64,000 bases of DNA from Enhygromyxa salina (GTDB taxonomy: Bacteria; Myxococcota_A; Polyangia; Nannocystales; Nannocystaceae), in NCBI RefSeq assembly GCF_000737335.2, contig NZ_JMCC02000039.1, forward strand, positions 1 through 64,000. Direction: 5' to 3'. The notes under the pieces were generated by a model. That model was not told the origin of the DNA and ran no database searches. It saw nothing but the letters and a program-made list of their open reading frames with translations. This document shows positions 1-7,992 of the stretch, piece after piece. Numbering within the stretch: the stretch's first letter is position 1; each line of letters starts with the position of its first letter. Both the position numbers and the translations under genes were made by a program.

Positions 1-69
1 GTGTCGACGCGCGCGCAGGCGCAGCCGAGCACGTGTCGAGTCGGGCCGACTGGGGCTAAGAAGCAGGCC

Positions 70-390
70 CTATTCGGCCTTCTTCTCCTCTTCTTCCTTC
101 TCCTCGCACTTCATCATGCCTTCCATGTCGGACGCAGCCATGACGCACTTGATCTGCTTGTTGTACGCGTCGGCGCCCTTCTTCTCTTTTTCCTTGTCGA
201 GATCGGCCACGCACTTCTCGGTGTACTTCTTCACCTCTTCGTCCGTGGGGGCCTTGGCGCCTTCGGCGTCGCCCATCTCTTTTTTCATGATGTCCATGAC
301 GTGGTTGCACACGTCCTCGTTGGACGGGGTGCAGGCGGCAAGGAAGGGAGTGAGGGCGGCGAGCGCCAGGAACTTGTGGAACGTCTTCAT
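70..390 (-). CDS. Small lysine/glutamate-rich lipoprotein
   Basis: The 106-residue product begins with a typical lipoprotein signal peptide (hydrophobic stretch, then LAAC at residues 17-20), so the mature protein should be lipidated on Cys20 and held at the envelope. The mature part contains four further cysteines spaced over about 75 residues (VCNHV, EKCVAD, IKCVM, MKCEE), which could form two disulfides. The C-terminus is a charged Glu/Lys tail (EEKEEEEKKAE). Small proteins of this design are common in Nannocystineae. No functional family is recognised. It stands alone, with an unassigned gap on its 5' side. Confidence 0.75.
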   Translation of the reverse strand: MKTFHKFLALAALTPFLAACTPSNEDVCNHVMDIMKKEMGDAEGAKAPTDEEVKKYTEKCVADLDKEKEKKGADAYNKQIKCVMAASDMEGMMKCEEKEEEEKKAE

Positions 391-755
391 GGTGGGAACC
401 TGTCGGGTTGGATCGGGTAGGAGGTCACGTTCCGGGATCTGGCGATCCGTCGAACTCGTGCGCTCTCCTTGGGACGGCGAGGGTCCCCAGCAAACGACCC
501 GCTTGCAAGCGAATTCTGCGGAGAATGATCACTTCAGGTCTGGCCCCGGCCCCGAGGGCCTGCGCCGCTTCGAGCCGAAATGGGCACCAAGGGCCGGGAG
601 ATCGGGTTCTGCGAGGTCTGGCACGTTATCGGCAGCTGCGATCTCCACGGGTCTGAACGTGCCCGCGTTTACAAACCGCGGGCGCGACAACGAGCTGTTT
701 GATCAGTGATGAGCGGGGAAGGCGGACCCAGCGCCCGGCCAAGCTACGCACCAGA
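391..755. other. Intergenic region without recognised gene
   Basis: Nothing with convincing coding character is seen on either strand. The region should hold the promoter of the minus-strand lipoprotein at its left end. At the right edge, about 767-800, a 15-bp unit (gcaccggcccagcaa) is repeated in tandem, which lies inside the 3' end of the neighbouring minus-strand gene and encodes a repeated GACWA motif there. Confidence 0.4.
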
Positions 756-1700
756 TCACCCCGCCGCACCGGCCCAGCAAGCACCGGCCCAGCAAGCACC
801 GGCCGGCGCCCCAAACAGATCCGTCCACGCGCCGCGGATCCAAGCCCCCGTGTCCCGCCAGTGTCGCGACCCAAGCGGCGGTCCAAGCCGCAGCGTCCCT
901 GGCCACGCTCGACTCGTGTCGAGCTCCACGGCCACGCGCGTCCACCCGCGACCCGTGGTGATCGGCACCGTGCCCGGCTCGCCACCCAGGGCCCAGTGCA
1001 GCTCGTCCACGGTCACCAAGGCCTCGCGCGGATGAGCGCCAGCGCGAGGCGGAGACCACGAGGCGTCGATCACATGTTGGGCCACACCAAGCAACAGCCG
1101 GGCCCCGAGCTGGGCCTGCGCGTTGGGGACCGCGACCAGCTCGAGATCCGGCAGCCCAAAGTGCGCCATGCCGACCGTGCTCAACCATCGCTGGTCCCGC
1201 TGGGTGCGCGAGCTGGGGATGCACAGATGGTTGACGGCGTGGACGCGACCATCGGCGGGCGCCCGCACGCGCGCACACACCCCGAACGTGGCCGCGCTGC
1301 GACGAGGGTCCACGACCACGCCCCCCAACAGCTCCGCGAGCGCGTGGGCGACCGACAGCGCGGCCCACAGGCCCGGCCGCCGCGGACCTTTGCGATCTGG
1401 ACAGCGGACCGCGATCACACGCTCCCGTCCAGGCCGCGGCTCGGTTCGCGGCTCGAACACGGCGTCCTGCGTCCACTCGACGCTGCCGTCCTCGAGCAGC
1501 TCAGCCACGACCAACTGCAGCCAACCGCTGAGCTCGCGCATGATCCAGCGGCGAACCGACAGCTCGACTCGCTCGCGCGGGGGCACCTCGATCTGGGCAG
1601 GGACACGCACGAAGAAAGTTGGCAGCGGCCGCGCGGCCAGGCGCGAACGCGAGGTCCGAGCGGGAGTGTCACGAGAGCTGGGTTGTGTGATTGGGTGCAT
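756..1700 (-). CDS. Conserved-looking protein of unknown function
   Basis: A 314-residue, apparently cytosolic protein with no signal peptide or membrane segment. The central part (LWAALSVAHALAELLGG, then VVVDP) and the later STVGMAHFGLPDLELV block resemble, from memory, the layout of DUF4261-like proteins that have a 'gg-V-hD' turn followed by an 'FGLPEL' block; this is a weak comparison, not an assignment. The C-terminus carries a short GACWA repeat caused by a tandem 15-bp repeat in the DNA. The start is uncertain: the ATG at 1700 is the first in frame, but the first 20 residues are rich in Ser/Arg/Thr and a start further in is possible. Codon use (strong G/C at position 3) supports this strand. 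Confidence 0.55.
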   Translation of the reverse strand: MHPITQPSSRDTPARTSRSRLAARPLPTFFVRVPAQIEVPPRERVELSVRRWIMRELSGWLQLVVAELLEDGSVEWTQDAVFEPRTEPRPGRERVIAVRCPDRKGPRRPGLWAALSVAHALAELLGGVVVDPRRSAATFGVCARVRAPADGRVHAVNHLCIPSSRTQRDQRWLSTVGMAHFGLPDLELVAVPNAQAQLGARLLLGVAQHVIDASWSPPRAGAHPREALVTVDELHWALGGEPGTVPITTGRGWTRVAVELDTSRAWPGTLRLGPPLGSRHWRDTGAWIRGAWTDLFGAPAGACWAGACWAGAAG

Positions 1701-1843
1701 GTCCCACCCGATTGCATGGGCGGATCCAGACCCAAACCGTCACGATCTCCAATACTTGCCGCGAGCACCGACATCGAAGTGGCCCGCCGTCGGGCCACTG
1801 GCCCGGAACCGGGCCGGCCCGATGCCGGGCCAACCGGGCCACA

Positions 1844-2677
1844 TCAGCGCGCCATGACCCCGAGCCGGGCCAACGCCACGCGCAGGCCATCGCGCAAGGT
1901 CCCGTGGGTGTTGACGCCGCCAAGGTCGATGCCGTGCTGGACCAGCGTATGGGCGATCATGGGCCCCACGCCGACGATCTCCGTCTGCACCCCGAGCAGC
2001 CGCGCTGCCGTCACCGCCCGCACGAGCACCGACGCGCTCGTCTCGTCCACGCGTGGGACCCCCGACACGTCCAGGAACACGACCCGCGCCGCCGCGCTGG
2101 TGATCGCGTCGAGCAGGCGCTCGAGCACGAGGTTGGCCCGACGCGGGCTCAACTCACCAACGAGCGGCACCAGCAAGATGCCCTCCCAGACCGCGATGAC
2201 GGGCACCTCCATCGTGTCGATGAGCTGCTGCTGCGCGTCGATATGAATCTGGCGCTGGGCCGCGGTCTGCTCGAGCATGTGAATCCGGTCCAGGCGCTCT
2301 CGCAACGAGGTGATGTCCGAGATGATGCCCACGAGCCCCACGATCTCGCCTGTCTGATCGCGCACGGGATACTTGCGGGTCCAGAGCGTGTGGACCACGC
2401 CGTGCTCGTCGGTCAGGGTCTCCTCGCTCTCATTGGACTCCCCCGAAGCGAACAGCTGATCGTCGTGGGCCCAGAACACCTCGACTTGATCTGGCGGGAA
2501 GAAGTCGGGGTCGCCCTTGCCAATGATCTCCGCGCGCTCACGCCCGAGGAGCGTGCAGAACGCGTCATTGAAGGCTGTCCATCGGTGCTGGCGATCCTTG
2601 ACGAAGATCGGATCGTCCATGTTGTCGAGCACGAGTTGCAGGAACTCGGACGGAGGTGGTGGTTGCATCGATGACAT
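1844..2677 (-). CDS. PAS-STAS sensor protein, RsbR-like
   Basis: The 277-residue protein has an N-terminal PAS domain (about residues 10-130, with FLQLVLDNMDDPIFVKD and the closing GIISDIT), a short coiled-coil linker rich in Gln (about 130-155), and a C-terminal STAS domain (about 160-270) beginning TMEVPVIAVWEGILLVPLVG. This is the architecture of RsbR-type stressosome or regulatory STAS proteins, in which signals are passed by Ser/Thr phosphorylation; the Thr/Ser cluster in VDETSASVL sits where RsbR-family proteins carry their phosphorylated residues. No kinase partner (RsbT-like) lies next to it. Start chosen at ATG 2677; an ATG three codons downstream is equally possible. A second STAS sensor of the same general class is present at 38192-39265. 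Confidence 0.85.
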   Translation of the reverse strand: MSSMQPPPPSEFLQLVLDNMDDPIFVKDRQHRWTAFNDAFCTLLGRERAEIIGKGDPDFFPPDQVEVFWAHDDQLFASGESNESEETLTDEHGVVHTLWTRKYPVRDQTGEIVGLVGIISDITSLRERLDRIHMLEQTAAQRQIHIDAQQQLIDTMEVPVIAVWEGILLVPLVGELSPRRANLVLERLLDAITSAAARVVFLDVSGVPRVDETSASVLVRAVTAARLLGVQTEIVGVGPMIAHTLVQHGIDLGGVNTHGTLRDGLRVALARLGVMAR

Positions 2678-3029
2678 GCGCGAACTCGCTTGCGGACTCG
2701 GCCCTCCACCCTACACGGTCCAACGCCCACTCCCCCACACGATAGGAACGGCGACATCGTGCACCCAGGGTCAGTCGCGTCAGCGTGACAACGCCAGCGG
2801 TCAACCTCGAACGCGACACTGAGGCGCCGCGCAACCGCTCGCCGGGACAGGTCAACACATAGATCTGCTCTCGGCAGCATCACATGGTCATGACCACGTC
2901 AAGTTAGCCAAAGGTCTAACTGTATTTCTGAATCGGGGCTGCTAGTAGACGACCCGCGCTGACACCCAACGCCACCGCTGCGCACGCTCGGTGACACCCA
3001 ACGTCCTGTCGGCCGCACGGAACCTCACC
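2678..3029. other. Intergenic region between divergent genes
   Basis: This 352-bp gap separates a minus-strand sensor gene from a plus-strand surface lipoprotein gene and must hold both promoters. It contains a 12-bp perfect palindrome at 2885-2896 and an imperfect gttag...ctaac inverted repeat at about 2903-2920. The stretch 2880-2935 is more A/T-rich than its surroundings, as expected for a promoter. No small gene is seen. Confidence 0.5.
2885..2896. promoter_or_regulatory. Perfect 12-bp palindrome, candidate operator
   Basis: The sequence tggtcatgacca is its own reverse complement and lies in an A/T-richer patch about 135 bp upstream of the chosen start of the EGF-repeat lipoprotein gene and about 210 bp upstream of the PAS-STAS gene. 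A short palindrome in the middle of a divergent promoter region is a reasonable binding site for a dimeric regulator, but no second copy was seen in the window. Confidence 0.25.
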
Positions 3030-4796
3030 ATGACGACCAGCCACCAGATCCCCCCTTCATCGACTCGCGCCCTCTTGCTCGGCCTGACGTTGCCGCTCAC
3101 GGCCCTCGCCATGTCCGGCTGCGGCGTGCAGGCCAACGACGCCGCCCCCGAGGCCGGGGCGACGCAGCTGCGCAGCGCCCCGGTCTCGGAGTGCATCACG
3201 ATCAGCGGCGACGATGTCGACGACGCGATGATCTCGAACCCACCCAAGCACAACAACTATGGTGCGCACCCCCTCCTGCGGGTGGGCGGCAAGGACGAGT
3301 CCCTGATTCGCTTCAGCCTCGATGACATCCCGGCCGAGGCGTCGATCGACAGCGCGACGCTGAAGCTCTACGCAAATGGGGCGGTCGGAGACAACCCGAT
3401 CAACATTCACCGGGCGACCGCGGACTGGGCCGAGGACACCGTCACGTATCAAAGCTTCAACCAGCAGTTCGCGGCCGGCATCGCCGGGATCATCGCGCCC
3501 GGAAGCTCCAACGCGCAGCGCTCGGCCAACATCACCGCGCTGGTGAGCGCGTGGGTGACCGGCGCGCAGCCGAACTACGGCGTGCTGCTCGAGACCGAGG
3601 GCAACAAGAAGAACATCTTCAGCAGCAACCAGGGCGCTGGCGCCAACCTGCGCCCCGCGCTGGAGGTCTGCTACACGCTCCCGCCCGAGGACTACTGCGA
3701 TCCCGACCCCTGCCAGAACAGCGGCGTCTGTGCGAACGGCGAGGACGACTACACCTGCGCGTGCCCGGCCGGATTCGACGGGGTCAACTGCGAGAACGAG
3801 ATCGACGAGTGCGCGGCTGATCCGTGCGCGAATGGGGTCTGCCAAGATCAGGTCGGCAACTATTTGTGTCTCTGCAATCCCGGCTGGGGCGGCGACAACT
3901 GCGACGTTGACATCAACGAGTGTGACGCCGCGCCGTGTGTCAACGGTGGCATCTGCACCGATCTGGTCAACGCGTACAGCTGCACCTGTGACGCTGGCTT
4001 CGCCGGGACCAACTGCGAGATCGACATCGACGAGTGCGCCGGTGACCCCTGCCAAAACGGTGGCGCATGCACCGACGGCAGCAACGACTACACCTGCGCG
4101 TGTGATCCCGGCTTTGAGGGGGACAACTGCGAGATCGACATCGACGAGTGCATCACCAACTCCTGCGTCAACGGCGATTGTATCGATCAGGTCAACGGCT
4201 ACGAGTGCGCGTGTATCCCCGGGTTCGCGGGTGAGTTCTGCGACGTCGACATCGATGAGTGCGCTGGCGACCCCTGCCTCAACGGTGGCGTGTGTCAGGA
4301 CCAGGTCAACGACTACGAGTGCCTGTGCGCTCCAGGCTGGACCGGGGACAACTGCGAGATCGACGTCGACAATTGCGAGAACTACCCGTGCGCATACGGG
4401 ATCTGTGTCGACGGGCTGGACGCGTACGAGTGCGTGTGCGATCCAGGCTGGACCGGCACCGAGTGCGACCAGCCCGAAGTGGTGCCCGCCACGTGTCCGT
4501 GCGCCGACATGCAGTACTGGATCGACGCCTGGTCGGTCACTCCGAATTACTGCGCCACCTATGAATCGATGGGTGAGGCGACGCTGGAGGTCAACATCCC
4601 CGACGAGAACGGCGGCTACGGCACTGGGGGGCTCTACGCCAGCGACTATGATGGTTTCGCCTGCGGTTTCGAGGTCTTCCCTCACGTCGCTGAGGACAAG
4701 CTCGTCATCAACGAAGCCGAGTTCACGGCCTGCAAGGCGGATCTCCTGGCCTGGACCAACGGCGCCAACGTCGTTTGCTTCGACAACGGAAAGTAG
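3030..4796 (+). CDS. Surface lipoprotein with DNRLRE domain and seven EGF-like repeats
   Basis: From the ATG at 3030 the product is 588 residues. It starts with a lipoprotein signal (LLLGLTLPLTALAMSGC), which is why this start is preferred over the ATG at 2991. About residues 50-205 match a DNRLRE/carbohydrate-binding-like beta-sandwich (ESLIRFSLDDIPAEASIDSA, LKLYANG, TVTYQSF, NITALVSAWVTG). Then come seven consecutive EGF-like modules (about 210-475), each with six cysteines, most opened by a calcium-binding type DIDEC/DVDEC signature and carrying the C-x-C-x-x-G-[FWY]-x-G core. The C-terminal 95 residues hold further cysteines and match nothing known to me. Expected to be displayed outside the cell, perhaps in adhesion. 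Tandem calcium-binding EGF modules are typical of animal proteins and uncommon in bacteria outside such groups. Confidence 0.85.
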   Translation: MTTSHQIPPSSTRALLLGLTLPLTALAMSGCGVQANDAAPEAGATQLRSAPVSECITISGDDVDDAMISNPPKHNNYGAHPLLRVGGKDESLIRFSLDDIPAEASIDSATLKLYANGAVGDNPINIHRATADWAEDTVTYQSFNQQFAAGIAGIIAPGSSNAQRSANITALVSAWVTGAQPNYGVLLETEGNKKNIFSSNQGAGANLRPALEVCYTLPPEDYCDPDPCQNSGVCANGEDDYTCACPAGFDGVNCENEIDECAADPCANGVCQDQVGNYLCLCNPGWGGDNCDVDINECDAAPCVNGGICTDLVNAYSCTCDAGFAGTNCEIDIDECAGDPCQNGGACTDGSNDYTCACDPGFEGDNCEIDIDECITNSCVNGDCIDQVNGYECACIPGFAGEFCDVDIDECAGDPCLNGGVCQDQVNDYECLCAPGWTGDNCEIDVDNCENYPCAYGICVDGLDAYECVCDPGWTGTECDQPEVVPATCPCADMQYWIDAWSVTPNYCATYESMGEATLEVNIPDENGGYGTGGLYASDYDGFACGFEVFPHVAEDKLVINEAEFTACKADLLAWTNGANVVCFDNGK

Positions 4797-4823
4797 TCTT
4801 GGACCGGTAGCCGGCAAAAACAA

Positions 4824-6386
4824 CTAGTCCGCCATCAACATGCGCGCGAGCTCGGCTGCCGAGCTCGCGCCAAGTTTTTGGAGCCCGCGCGCGCGGTGAA
4901 CTTTGACCGTGGCCCTGCTGATCCGCAGCTCGTCTGCAATCTGCTTGTTCAGAGCGCCGCGCGCGACCCGTTCGCAGACCTCCCGCTCGCGGGGCGTGAG
5001 CGAGGCCAACCTGGCAGCCTGCTGCGCTTGGGTCACGTGAAGGCGCCGCTGCTCTGCGCCGTGTGCAAACGCGAGCTCGATCCCCTGCCACAGCGCAGTC
5101 GGCTCGACCGGGGTGAACAGGACATCGAGCGCGCCCTCCTTCATGCTCTCGACCGCGACTCGTGCGGTGTCTTCAGCGCTCAGCCCGATCCAGGGGAGCC
5201 GCGGGCACGCCTCGGCGAGCCGGCGATGCCCGGCCAGCGCGAGCTCGATGATGACGCAGCCGAGCCGGCCCGAGCGCTTCGCGTTGATGAAGGCATCGAC
5301 CGAGTCGAAGGTCTCGAGCAGATACCCGCCGTCGCAGACAGCCAATTGTAGGGACTGAGCGAGCTGCACATTACCCACGATCAGAAACACGGTCGCGGGC
5401 CTGGTGGTCGCCGACACCTTCTCGGTCTGGGCCCGGATCCAGGTCGCCTCGGGGAGCTCACCAAACACGCGTAAATACTCGGCGTTGAAGTGTTCGGAAA
5501 AGATGACATTCGCCCGACGAAGCGCACGCGCTGGGGTGAGCTCGGGCGTGGTCTCGAGCAGCTCGTGGACGTGCTCGAGCCGCGTACGCTCGATGAAGGC
5601 CTGCAGCGGGAGCCCTCGCCGGTCACGAAACGACGCGTCGATCACCTGACCGGTCGCGCCGGTCAGGCGCGCGAGCTCGGCCAGTCCGATCCGCCGGTCA
5701 GCGTTGGCGACAATATACTCTTCCAACAATCGCTGCTCTTGCGCTCCGATGTTCGCGTGGCGCTGCTCGAGCAGGTATCCATGGTCGTGGGGTTGCCCGA
5801 GCAGAAGCATCCGCGCGAGGGTTTCACACATGCTCGCGGCGACCATTGGGTGCTCGAGCGACACGACGCTCTCGGAGCGCTCGGCGAGGAACTGGCAGAG
5901 CCGCTCGAAGCCCACCCCTAGACCTTCTTCGGTTGACATGGCAAACTCGAATTCGATCGGTCGGTCGACTCGTATGCCCGTGATCAGCTCGAGTTGGTGC
6001 TGAAGATAGCCGCGTGCGATGACGACATCGGTGTTGGTGCATCCATCATCGCACATCCAATCTGACCAATGATTGGGGGAGAAGATCGCGGCTGAGCGGT
6101 CGCGTACGACGATGGCCATATCGTCACCGTTGGTGACCCGGGGGCTCCCGGTCTGGCTCAACGTGATCGTTGTGTTGGTGGCACGTCCACGAAGTCGCAC
6201 GCTGCTGTCGATCTTGCTGGACGTGATCTGGATGGGGCCCAGATCCAGTAATTTGGCATCCCAATCGAACCTGCGATTCGGCGACAGGGGTTCGAAGAGT
6301 ACGTCACCACCATATGCGTGCTTGGTGAGGGTCTGAGCTTGTTCTAGTTCCTGGGTACGAATCTGTAGGCGTCGAACAAAGTCCAT
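4824..6386 (-). CDS. AraC-type / degenerate receiver / LuxR-type transcription regulator
   Basis: From the ATG at 6386 the product is 520 residues. The N-terminal ~190 residues resemble the ligand-binding-like half of AraC-type regulators (SPNHWSDWMCDDG block). Residues about 205-310 form an AraC-type double helix-turn-helix (EEYIVANADRRIGLAELARL; FSEHFNAEYLRVFGELPEA). Residues about 325-440 form a receiver-like domain (ATVFLIVGNVQLAQSLQLAV, then GCVIIELALAG), but the usual acceptor Asp is replaced by Glu and the conserved Lys-Pro pair is not intact (LFTPVEP). The last 65 residues are a LuxR/FixJ-type helix-turn-helix (LTPREREVCERVARGALNKQ). One polypeptide therefore has two different DNA-binding modules. 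It is convergent with the EGF lipoprotein gene (27-bp gap). Confidence 0.8.
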   Translation of the reverse strand: MDFVRRLQIRTQELEQAQTLTKHAYGGDVLFEPLSPNRRFDWDAKLLDLGPIQITSSKIDSSVRLRGRATNTTITLSQTGSPRVTNGDDMAIVVRDRSAAIFSPNHWSDWMCDDGCTNTDVVIARGYLQHQLELITGIRVDRPIEFEFAMSTEEGLGVGFERLCQFLAERSESVVSLEHPMVAASMCETLARMLLLGQPHDHGYLLEQRHANIGAQEQRLLEEYIVANADRRIGLAELARLTGATGQVIDASFRDRRGLPLQAFIERTRLEHVHELLETTPELTPARALRRANVIFSEHFNAEYLRVFGELPEATWIRAQTEKVSATTRPATVFLIVGNVQLAQSLQLAVCDGGYLLETFDSVDAFINAKRSGRLGCVIIELALAGHRRLAEACPRLPWIGLSAEDTARVAVESMKEGALDVLFTPVEPTALWQGIELAFAHGAEQRRLHVTQAQQAARLASLTPREREVCERVARGALNKQIADELRISRATVKVHRARGLQKLGASSAAELARMLMAD

Positions 6387-6735
6387 CGGGCGCGAAGATA
6401 GCGACCAGTTCGTCACATCGCAAGCTACCCGCACTCCAGAACGGGACCGCCGGGTTGGGCCTCGCCGGGCGACTCGTCACACCTGAGCTGCAGCGGGACA
6501 ACTCTAGAGCGCCGATCAGTTTGGAGTCGCGTCGTCAGGTGCGTCTGGGGCCGTTCCTGCCTAGGAGGGAGGCCGAAGCTGTATCCGGCATACTGCGAGC
6601 GCCGACCGACAACGGCAGGAGCGGCCCCAGATGTGCCTGGCGTCGTGAATTCAAACTGATTGGCGCTCTAGAGCCGGACATGGATGCACTGGTTACCACG
6701 GTGGACGTGGGACCAGAGCTGGCTAGGCTCAGCAT
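6387..6735. other. Intergenic region mostly occupied by a 168-bp repeat element
   Basis: Between the divergent regulator and endopeptidase genes there is no coding sequence. Positions 6504-6671 are an inverted-repeat element described separately. About 115 bp remain on the regulator side and 64 bp on the endopeptidase side, enough for both promoters, so the element may sit between, or have supplied part of, these promoters. Confidence 0.6.
6504..6671. mobile_element. 168-bp MITE-like inverted-repeat element, copy 1
   Basis: The segment begins ctagagcgccgatcagtttg and ends caaactgattggcgctctag, so its ends are near-perfect inverted repeats. About 55 bp at each side pair with roughly 45 matches, most mismatches being transitions that still allow G-U pairing in RNA. 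The whole 168 bp is identical, base for base, to 39507-39674. There is no coding capacity. Both ends carry CTAG, which may be a 4-bp target duplication as produced by some IS5-group transposases, with no other obvious flanking repeat. These features fit a non-autonomous miniature inverted-repeat transposable element. No transposase is present in the window. Confidence 0.75.
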
Positions 6736-7929
6736 GTGCGTTCGTGGTGGTGGTTGCTGCTCGTCGGGGTGACGCTGGCCGCTTCGGCGGCCGCCGAGGG
6801 TCGGCGCGTGGGTGATCCGGGCGTAAGCCAGCCCCCTGGCACGGCTGCTGACGGCGTTCCGACACCAACTCGTGACCGCAGACAAACTGCCGCAAGCGCG
6901 ACCTGGTTCGACGTCGACGAGCGCCGCGATCCCACGTGGGACCCCGGGCCACTGCCGCGCTGGATTGAGCATCACAGCCTGCCCCGCGACACGATCGAGG
7001 CTGTCGCGCTCCGGTACGGCGTGTCGGCCCGAGACCTTCGCCGCTGGAACGGCATGTCGCCCAGAGGTCGCCTGCACCCGAGCCGGCCAGAGCCGCTCCG
7101 CGTCCGAGCCAGACGCCTCCCACCACCGCGCGAGCGCCTGATCCACATCGCACGCGAGGGCGACACCTGGGACCTGCTTGGCCGTCGCTACGGCGTGTTC
7201 GACCGTCACCTGCAGGCCTGGAACAAGGACCAGATCGGCTGGACGCTCGAGCCTGGCGAGCGCGTGAGCGTGTGGATCGAGCCGATGATCCACGACGCCG
7301 CCCGCAACGAAGGACCCGCTGCCGGCCGCGCCGCCCTGATCCCCGCGGGCGCCCACAGTCTCGGCACCCCGCAATCTGGACGCCTGGTCGCCGGCGTGCA
7401 GGTCCCTCCAGGCGAGGGCTACGAGCGCCGCTATCCCAACTCGACCTGGGGCACGACCTTCGCGGTTCGCCACCTGGTCCTGACCCTAGACGAATTTCGC
7501 CAGACCAGCGGCTACCTGGGCACACTGATGCTCGGCTCGATGAGCTTTCGCCGCGGCGGGCGGATCGGCCCCCACGTCTCGCACCAGGCCGGCCGCGACA
7601 TCGACATTCGCCTGCCGGTCCGCGCTGGCTTCCCCGCCTCGCAGCCCGCGACTCACAAGCACTTGGACTGGGACGCGACCTGGAAGCTAATCCTGGCATT
7701 CGCACGCTCGGGAGCCGTACAGGTCATCTTCTTGGACTACGCCGTCCAACGCGAGTTGGTCCACCGGGCCAGACGCAACGGAGTCAGCGAGCCCCAATTG
7801 CGCGAGCTGTTCCAATTCCCAGCAGGACGCCACGCCAATCGAGGCCTGGTCCGCCACTCCCCCGGCCACGAAGGCCACATTCACGTACGCTACGCCTGCG
7901 GCCCCTTCGAGCCCACCTGCGGCGACTGA
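6736..7929 (+). CDS. Penicillin-insensitive murein endopeptidase (MepA-like, M74) with LysM domains
   Basis: The 397-residue product starts at a GTG (6736) and has an N-terminal hydrophobic signal (WWWLLLVGVTLAASAAA). Two LysM-type peptidoglycan-binding motifs follow: about residues 73-115 (DTIEAVALRYGVSARDLRRW) and 133-180 (REGDTWDLLGRRYGVFDRHL). The C-terminal ~210 residues match the MepA zinc endopeptidase fold: RYPNSTWGT, then SHQAGRDIDI and later HEGHIHVR, which hold the expected zinc-binding His/Asp and His-x-His residues. The enzyme should cut peptide cross-links in peptidoglycan in the periplasm or in prey walls. An ATG two bases upstream is out of frame. The 168-bp repeat element ends 64 bp upstream. 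It is convergent with polA. Confidence 0.88.
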   Translation: MRSWWWLLLVGVTLAASAAAEGRRVGDPGVSQPPGTAADGVPTPTRDRRQTAASATWFDVDERRDPTWDPGPLPRWIEHHSLPRDTIEAVALRYGVSARDLRRWNGMSPRGRLHPSRPEPLRVRARRLPPPRERLIHIAREGDTWDLLGRRYGVFDRHLQAWNKDQIGWTLEPGERVSVWIEPMIHDAARNEGPAAGRAALIPAGAHSLGTPQSGRLVAGVQVPPGEGYERRYPNSTWGTTFAVRHLVLTLDEFRQTSGYLGTLMLGSMSFRRGGRIGPHVSHQAGRDIDIRLPVRAGFPASQPATHKHLDWDATWKLILAFARSGAVQVIFLDYAVQRELVHRARRNGVSEPQLRELFQFPAGRHANRGLVRHSPGHEGHIHVRYACGPFEPTCGD

Positions 7930-7992
7930 GCCCCCAAAAGGCGAAACCCTCCGTGGCCACCCCAAAAGACGACCCCTCCGTGGGGGTAAATG

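Noticed and set aside
6455..6772. Small protein encoded within the 168-bp element
   Set aside because: The same translation occurs in both copies only because the DNA is identical; the frame opens and closes outside the element and shows no coding bias.
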